A stretch of 64,000 nucleotides of DNA. It comes from CAWARU01 sp963784575. Lineage in GTDB: Bacteria > Pseudomonadota > Gammaproteobacteria > UBA6186 > Azoamicaceae. The stretch lies in the NCBI GenBank assembly GCA_963784575.1, contig CAWARU010000001.1:620001-684000 (forward strand), written 5' to 3'. The position numbers and the translations under genes are program-made. Each line of letters begins with the position of its first letter. The stretch's first letter is position 1. Of the stretch, positions 59,670 to 64,000 are shown piece after piece. A model generated the notes under the pieces. The model did not search any database, was not told the DNA's origin, and saw only the letters and a program-made list of their open reading frames with translations.

Positions 59670-60305
59670 TTATTGGGGGACAGACTGGCTATTGTCTCTC
59701 TTTACCTTTTTGAAAAAAGTCGGCTCCCAATTTGGGATAACGCCTCTTAACATAGAAACACGATGTGCATTTTTGTTTCCATTTTTTCTATTCTCCAAAG
59801 AGAGTGCCACGTATTTCCGATCTAATTCCCAGAGATCTTTAATATAAGCCTCATGCTGTTCTTCGGTCATCCAAAATCCTGTGGTTGATAAACTGACATT
59901 ATCATTATCTAATTCTTCTTTCAATTTCTTAGAGTATTCCTTAATTGCCATTTCGTTATATTTTTTTGCAAGAGCTCCTTTATCTCTGAAATGAGATACA
60001 CCACTCACTAGAAATTCTACTTTATCGGGTATGGTTTTCATCTCTGATAACGGCTGGATGATTTTCATATCTGCTAATTTTTTTAAGAAGGCAATATTTT
60101 CTTCTTTACTGAGATTGTGAACTTTGGCAATTTGCTCAGGGCTTTTCTTATGAACATAAAGTTCAGAAAAATAAGCAAATATTTCAGGTTGATTTAAAAA
60201 TTGCTGTTCTTGTTCGATTGTAAAGAAAGGAGGTCTAGGATCTTCAAATTTAGCTTGGCAAACACTAGAAACAACTAAGCAAATCAAAATAAACAGTATT
60301 TTCAT
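59670..60305 (-). CDS. Secreted hypothetical protein
   Basis: The 211-residue product has a signal peptide (ILFILICLVVSSVCQA, cleavage after about residue 18) and a soluble, helical, Lys/Glu-rich mature domain without cysteines. A helix-turn-helix-like stretch, KSPEQIAKVHNLSKEENIAF, precedes KLADMKIIQPL; in an exported protein this is unlikely to bind DNA. It ends NSQSVPQ. No family is recognised. Confidence 0.6.
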   Translation of the reverse strand: MKILFILICLVVSSVCQAKFEDPRPPFFTIEQEQQFLNQPEIFAYFSELYVHKKSPEQIAKVHNLSKEENIAFLKKLADMKIIQPLSEMKTIPDKVEFLVSGVSHFRDKGALAKKYNEMAIKEYSKKLKEELDNDNVSLSTTGFWMTEEQHEAYIKDLWELDRKYVALSLENRKNGNKNAHRVSMLRGVIPNWEPTFFKKVKRDNSQSVPQ

Positions 60306-60431
60306 CTTCTATCCCATGAGTTAAGAATAATAATAGTTTACCATATAAGAACCAAAATGCGCCAGAAATCAAGCTCTAAGCCAGCAATACATTTTGGGAG
60401 AGCGAGAAGTCTGGGAGGAAACGAGAGAACC

Positions 60432-60490
60432 TGGTGCCCGTGGCCGGACTCGAATTGTGCCGCGGAAGCCGCGGTACTCTAAGAGTCAAC
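60432..60490 (-). tRNA. tRNA-Leu-like 3' fragment, probable attachment-site remnant
   Basis: On the minus strand, 60432-60455 reads ATTCGAGTCCGGCC followed by ACGGGCACCA: the T-loop, 3' T-stem, acceptor strand and CCA of a tRNA, most like tRNA-Leu. The preceding bases include CCGCGGCTTCCGCGG, which can pair like a long variable arm, but the 5' T-stem does not match and no 5' acceptor or D-arm is found. It is therefore a partial copy. Two ATACCCCCA repeats follow at 60508-60527. A tRNA 3' end ending in CCA next to such repeats is typical of the site left by a tyrosine-recombinase-driven island; no integrase remains. Confidence 0.5.
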
Positions 60491-60720
60491 TATTACTAAG
60501 TTTTAAAATACCCCCAATAATACCCCCAAATATTTTGGATTTTAAGAAATCTGTTGGGATTCTTCGACTAACAAGTTTATTCGGAGATAGCATCGCTTCT
60601 TTTGTTGGCAAACAATGCGAGATTTATTGACACGCCAGTCAGCTATTAAATCCGCTATTTATCCGATTGCATATCCTTCATCTTTTGTTACTATATGAAA
60701 ACATGTTTCAATGGTATTGA

Positions 60721-61716
60721 ATGATGAGTAAAAAATTTAAGTCTGATCCTGATATAGTTGTATACCAAGCTAAAAATGGTGCTCTAGAATTACGGACTGA
60801 TGTTACGAATGACACTATTTGGCTAACTCAACAACAGGTAGCAGAATTATTTGATGTTCAAAAAGCTGCTATTTCCAAACATGTAAAGAATATATTTGAT
60901 AATGCAGAGTTAGATAGGAAGGCAACTGTTTCCAAAATGGAAACAGTTCAAAAAGAAGGAAAACGGGAGATAAAACGTACAATAGAGCATTATAACCTTG
61001 ATCTGGTTTTGTCTATTGGCTATAGAGTAAATTCGAAGCAAGCCACCCTCTTTCGGCAATGGGCGACAAAACAACTTAAGCAATATATCATTGAAGGATA
61101 TGCAATAAATCGACATCGAATAAAAACTAACTATGATGGTTTTTTAAAAGCAATAGAAGATGTTAAAAGTTTGTTACCGCTCAATACCACTGTAGATAAT
61201 GGAAGCATCATAGAACTAATAACCATGTTCGCGGATACCTGGATATCATTAAATGCTTATGATAAAGGTGAAATTTATCCGCAAGGACAAACAAAAAGAA
61301 AAGTTGCTTTAACTGCGACAAAATTAAATAAGGCTCTTGAAAATCTTAAATTAGCATTAATTGCAAAAAACGAAGCAACGAATCTTTTTGGCCTTGAACG
61401 AACAAAAGATGGCATTGAAGGAATAGTTGGTAATATTATGCAATCTTTCGAAGGGCAAGACTTATATCCCAGTGTCGAAGAAAAGGCAGCACATTTATTA
61501 TATTTCATAGTCAAGAATCACCCATTTACCGATGGAAATAAACGATCTGGAGCTTATGCATTTATTTGGTTTCTTCAGCAAACAAAAGTTTTAGATCTCT
61601 CGCGCATAACACCACCAGCTCTTACAGCATTAACATTGCTTATTGCTGAAAGTGATGCCAGAGAAAAAGAGAAGCTGATTGGGCTAATATGCACTATGTT
61701 ATCTAAAAGAAGCTAG
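60721..61716 (+). CDS. RhuM-Fic fusion protein (death-on-curing type Fic)
   Basis: The 331-residue product has an N-terminal RhuM domain (WLTQQQVAELFDVQKAAISKH, then KREIKRTIEHYNLDLVLSIG and QATLFRQWATKQLKQYIIEG) and a C-terminal Fic/Doc domain with HPFTDGNKRSGAYAF. RhuM was first seen in a Salmonella island; fused forms are common on mobile DNA. The Fic motif keeps the catalytic His, Asp, Gly, Asn and Lys (K as in Doc, a kinase of EF-Tu). No antitoxin gene is adjacent and I see no inhibitory S/T-x3-E-G/N motif. Together with the tRNA remnant just upstream this looks like acquired DNA. Confidence 0.85.
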   Translation: MMSKKFKSDPDIVVYQAKNGALELRTDVTNDTIWLTQQQVAELFDVQKAAISKHVKNIFDNAELDRKATVSKMETVQKEGKREIKRTIEHYNLDLVLSIGYRVNSKQATLFRQWATKQLKQYIIEGYAINRHRIKTNYDGFLKAIEDVKSLLPLNTTVDNGSIIELITMFADTWISLNAYDKGEIYPQGQTKRKVALTATKLNKALENLKLALIAKNEATNLFGLERTKDGIEGIVGNIMQSFEGQDLYPSVEEKAAHLLYFIVKNHPFTDGNKRSGAYAFIWFLQQTKVLDLSRITPPALTALTLLIAESDAREKEKLIGLICTMLSKRS

Positions 61717-61976
61717 AGATAACAATCTGGCTGTTAGGCAAGGTTTTCTTAAAAATGAGGCGATAAAACCAATCAGAAAAAGAGATATCAATCGCGCAAG
61801 ATTATTTGTCGAGATGATTTATGTCTAGAAGACCTATAAAACGACCCTGAGGTTTTTCGGAACCATAGTTTTTTATGGACCCTGAACGCCAAACGCGATT
61901 CTTGGATTTGATATTCTACTTAAATAATCAATTGGAATATCGACACTTGGCTCCCTGGACGCATGAATAAGGCTTG

Positions 61977-62041
61977 GTGCCAGGTCTCTGCAATACGCAA
62001 TACACTACTGGGATTTATTGTGTATTGCAGAGACCTGGCAC
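61977..62041. repeat. 65-bp palindromic repeat (REP-like)
   Basis: GTGCCAGGTCTCTGCAATAC at 61977-61996 is the exact complement of the sequence ending at 62041. The loop contains a second GCAATACAC, so the arms can pair in two registers. The motif resembles the partner phrase at 56768-56791. The rest of 61717-62148 has no credible gene. Confidence 0.7.
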
Positions 62042-62148
62042 TGTTTCTCTCTGTTTCTCTGTTTCTGTTTTACCCCCCAGTACTCACTCGCGCAAAACTC
62101 GCCCAGCTCTTTGACGATGACGCAACAATATTATTTATCCCGGGAAAT

Positions 62149-63315
62149 TTATACCTTAGCAGCTCCCACAATATGTTTTTTCTCTCCATCTTTTCCGGGT
62201 TTGCCTTTTAAAGTATTCCAAGCTGCAGACATATATGCATATAACATTGCAGATCTGCCGGGACTTGCACCAGGCAAACTTGCACCAGGTGAACTCTTTC
62301 TTAGTTCTAATATGTAACGTGGGGTAAACTGATTATTAAAATATACCAGCTCCGTATGTACAGGGGTTTCTCCCGGTTTGCAAGCTCCACCAAACTCATT
62401 CACTGGTACCACATGTGCATCATAATTTTCAAAATTGGGACTTCCTTCAAGCTCTTTCCTATCTCCATGTATCACCGGGTACGCTGAAAAAGAAACACCC
62501 CAGCCCAAAAGTAATCCTTGACCACTACGATCTGTATATGTGTCAAACGAATATGAGGCCTCTAAAGCTGCATACAAACCTTTGCCATACCAACCTGCAT
62601 CTGTTTTTGCTAAGTTCGCAAATCCAGTACTGCAAATGCTCGGTATTACTTTTGGATCTGTGCCATGCCACCCCAAACATAATTTTACATTAGGAAAATC
62701 AGGGTCGACATAAGGATCAGTTACCTTTTTATATAAGGCATCAACTTGAGCTCGCCACTCGCTATCATTTTGGAGATGCCATTTAGAATTAAATGCTGGG
62801 TTACTATGGCGCTGTTGAAGATTCTCCAAAAGTGAAAAGAACAAACGATTTTGAGTCGGATTATAAATAATCTGTATTCCAACAACATCATAACCATGAA
62901 CAGGACCCAATTGATATGCACCCATCACTTTATCGCTATCTTTTTTACCTGCTGTAATCAGGCAATATCCATTTTGTAAGGGTGCGTGCGAAGCCTTAAG
63001 CGCTGAATCGAAATGCCAAATTTTTTCAGCTATAGGTTCCTCATCAAAAGTGGAAGATATGATTTGTTGTTCGCTACTTACTTTAATTTCTTTCTTCCCA
63101 GATGAGGACGGTAGAGTAGAAACTATAGGTGTCGCAATCAATGGCAGCAGACTGGCCAACGCGGTTCTCGCATCAACATTTCCCTGCTCCGCCGCTTTGC
63201 GATACCAAACTGCGGCTTCATTTAAATTTCTAGGGAACCCTTGGCCCTTTTCATATATCTCACCAATATGAAATTGTGCTTTAGCGTGACCCTGTTCTGC
63301 GGCTTTAAAGAACAA
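62149..63315 (-). CDS. PARP-like ADP-ribosyltransferase, C-terminal part of a Sel1-PARP gene
   Basis: The 388-residue part begins with the last two Sel1-like repeats (FFKAAEQGHAKAQFHIGEIY; EAAVWYRKAAEQGNVDARTA). After a linker it has a domain matching the PARP catalytic fold: LGWHGTDPKVIPSICSTGF with His217, DAGWYGKGLYAALEASYSF with Tyr248, and HTELVYFNNQFTPRYILEL with Glu322, giving the H-Y-E triad of poly- and mono-ADP-ribosyltransferases. It would transfer ADP-ribose from NAD+ to host targets if secreted. The frame continues upstream in register through TGA 63331-63333 to the Sel1 part, so this is one gene with a nonsense codon. The start shown is a downstream TTG and probably not real. 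Confidence 0.8.
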   Translation of the reverse strand: MFFKAAEQGHAKAQFHIGEIYEKGQGFPRNLNEAAVWYRKAAEQGNVDARTALASLLPLIATPIVSTLPSSSGKKEIKVSSEQQIISSTFDEEPIAEKIWHFDSALKASHAPLQNGYCLITAGKKDSDKVMGAYQLGPVHGYDVVGIQIIYNPTQNRLFFSLLENLQQRHSNPAFNSKWHLQNDSEWRAQVDALYKKVTDPYVDPDFPNVKLCLGWHGTDPKVIPSICSTGFANLAKTDAGWYGKGLYAALEASYSFDTYTDRSGQGLLLGWGVSFSAYPVIHGDRKELEGSPNFENYDAHVVPVNEFGGACKPGETPVHTELVYFNNQFTPRYILELRKSSPGASLPGASPGRSAMLYAYMSAAWNTLKGKPGKDGEKKHIVGAAKV

Positions 63316-63330
63316 TTCTTTCGCTCGTTT

Positions 63331-63993
63331 TCAAATCCTGCGAACCCCCCGGCTCTCCTCCAGCGCCGTCCCAAAATAGAATTGTGCATCAGCATCCCCC
63401 TGTTCTGCAGCTTTGCGATACCATTCTGCACTTTCTTTTTCGTCTTTGGCAACGCCGTCACCTATTTCAAGCGCATATCCAAGATTGAATTGCGCTCTTG
63501 CTTGACCTTGCTCAGCTGCTTTGCGAAACCAGCCCACAGCTATTGAGTGGTTCTTCTGAACTCCTCGTCCTTCCCAGCTCGCAAAACCAAATTCGTTTTG
63601 TGCTTTAGCATGCCCCTGTTCCGCGGCTTTGCGATACCAAACTGCGGCTTCATTTAAATTCTTAGGGACTCCTTGGCCCTTCCCATATATCTCACCAAGA
63701 TGATAGTGCGCATCAGCAGCATCCCCAGTCCTTGCTTTTTCTAACCATTCTTGGCATACATCGGGTAATAATGCTTCTTGAGCTTCGATAACTCCTGCTT
63801 TTGCCATCTCTTCAAGTCGAGCTTTAGCGTCTGCATTACCTCGCTGTGCTGCTTTTCGATACCAAGCACATGCTGTTAGGACATCCTTAGTGACTCCATA
63901 GTTACCCAATCTATACGCATCTCCAAGCCTATTTTGCGCAATTGGATGGCCTTGCTCTGCAGCTCTGTGCAACCACTCTCGGGCAACTTTCAT
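63331..63993 (-). CDS. Sel1-like repeat N-terminal part of the Sel1-PARP gene, interrupted by TGA, continues past window
   Basis: The 220 codons shown are six consecutive Sel1-like repeats of 36 residues, for example EAAVWYRKAAEQGHAKAQNE and IAVGWFRKAAEQGQARAQFN. The frame is open to the window edge, so the gene begins outside. It stops at TGA 63331-63333 in the middle of a repeat (ALEESRGVRRI). Reading through TGA gives KRAKELFFKAAEQGH, which completes the repeat with no gap, so a single nonsense codon splits the gene from the PARP-like domain. Truncated products would lack the enzyme. Confidence 0.8.
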   Translation of the reverse strand: MKVAREWLHRAAEQGHPIAQNRLGDAYRLGNYGVTKDVLTACAWYRKAAQRGNADAKARLEEMAKAGVIEAQEALLPDVCQEWLEKARTGDAADAHYHLGEIYGKGQGVPKNLNEAAVWYRKAAEQGHAKAQNEFGFASWEGRGVQKNHSIAVGWFRKAAEQGQARAQFNLGYALEIGDGVAKDEKESAEWYRKAAEQGDADAQFYFGTALEESRGVRRI

Positions 63994-64000
63994 ATCCGCC

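Noticed and set aside
62018..62317. Plus-strand frame over the end of the PARP-like gene
   Set aside because: It is the shadow of the PARP-like coding strand and partly spans the palindrome.

Overview
The window reads as an AT-rich gammaproteobacterial chromosome, most likely from a host-associated member of the Legionellales (Coxiella, Legionella or Berkiella-like). This is inferred from gene content; no 16S rRNA or other marker is present. Ordinary bacterial functions (arginine uptake under ArgR, NfuA, ferredoxin-NADP reductase, cyclase-family hydrolase, response regulators) are scattered among many large lineage-specific proteins. These carry eukaryote-like modules: ankyrin repeats, Sel1-like repeats, F-box-like motifs, Fic domains, a PARP-like ADP-ribosyltransferase, a patatin lipase and a probable Cys-His-Asp protease. 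That mix is typical of bacteria that deliver effectors into eukaryotic hosts, although no secretion machinery lies in the window.

Layout. 0-2.4 kb: end of an unknown gene, then an IS605-type element with intact tnpB and broken tnpA. 2.4-11.2 kb: secreted and effector-like unknowns, including a Sel1 protein and a protease-like protein. 11.3-14 kb: a palindromic repeat and a three-gene membrane operon (fatty-acid hydroxylase family, anchored unknown, HTTM-DCC fusion). 15.3-18.9 kb: artPJQM divergent from argR, with ARG boxes between them. 18.9-24.1 kb: a tightly overlapping operon ending in a large ankyrin protein. 24.4-29.6 kb: autotransporter-like surface protein, small membrane and secreted proteins, and an ankyrin gene frameshifted at its 3' end. 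29.9-34.8 kb: unknown tailed protein, a 2H-phosphoesterase-like protein divergent from a Fic protein, and a patatin lipoprotein. 34.9-39.5 kb: fpr, a PAPS-reductase-like gene and nfuA, between two inverted copies of a structured 195-bp repeat. 39.5-46.1 kb: a coiled-coil protein and two tandem Sel1/F-box paralogues, one frameshifted. 46.3-48.4 kb: cyclase-family gene and a FixL-remnant/FixJ pair. 48.5-55.2 kb: an NRPS of A-PCP-C-A-PCP-TE order plus a SyrP-like dioxygenase. 55.7-64 kb: PAS-LuxR regulator, MACPF-like protein, tRNA remnant, RhuM-Fic protein, and a Sel1-PARP gene cut by an in-frame TGA.

The most striking pattern is a shared C-terminal tail. Nine proteins that otherwise differ (ankyrin, Sel1, F-box, protease-like, coiled-coil) end with Phe as the second-last residue, usually after Lys/Arg and often after a Ser- or acid-rich stretch. 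One of the nine is only revealed by undoing a one-base frameshift. I propose that it is a sorting or secretion tag marking an effector family. The window also holds several gene disruptions (two in-frame TGA codons and two or three single-base frameshifts), which suggest ongoing gene decay, recoding or assembly error.
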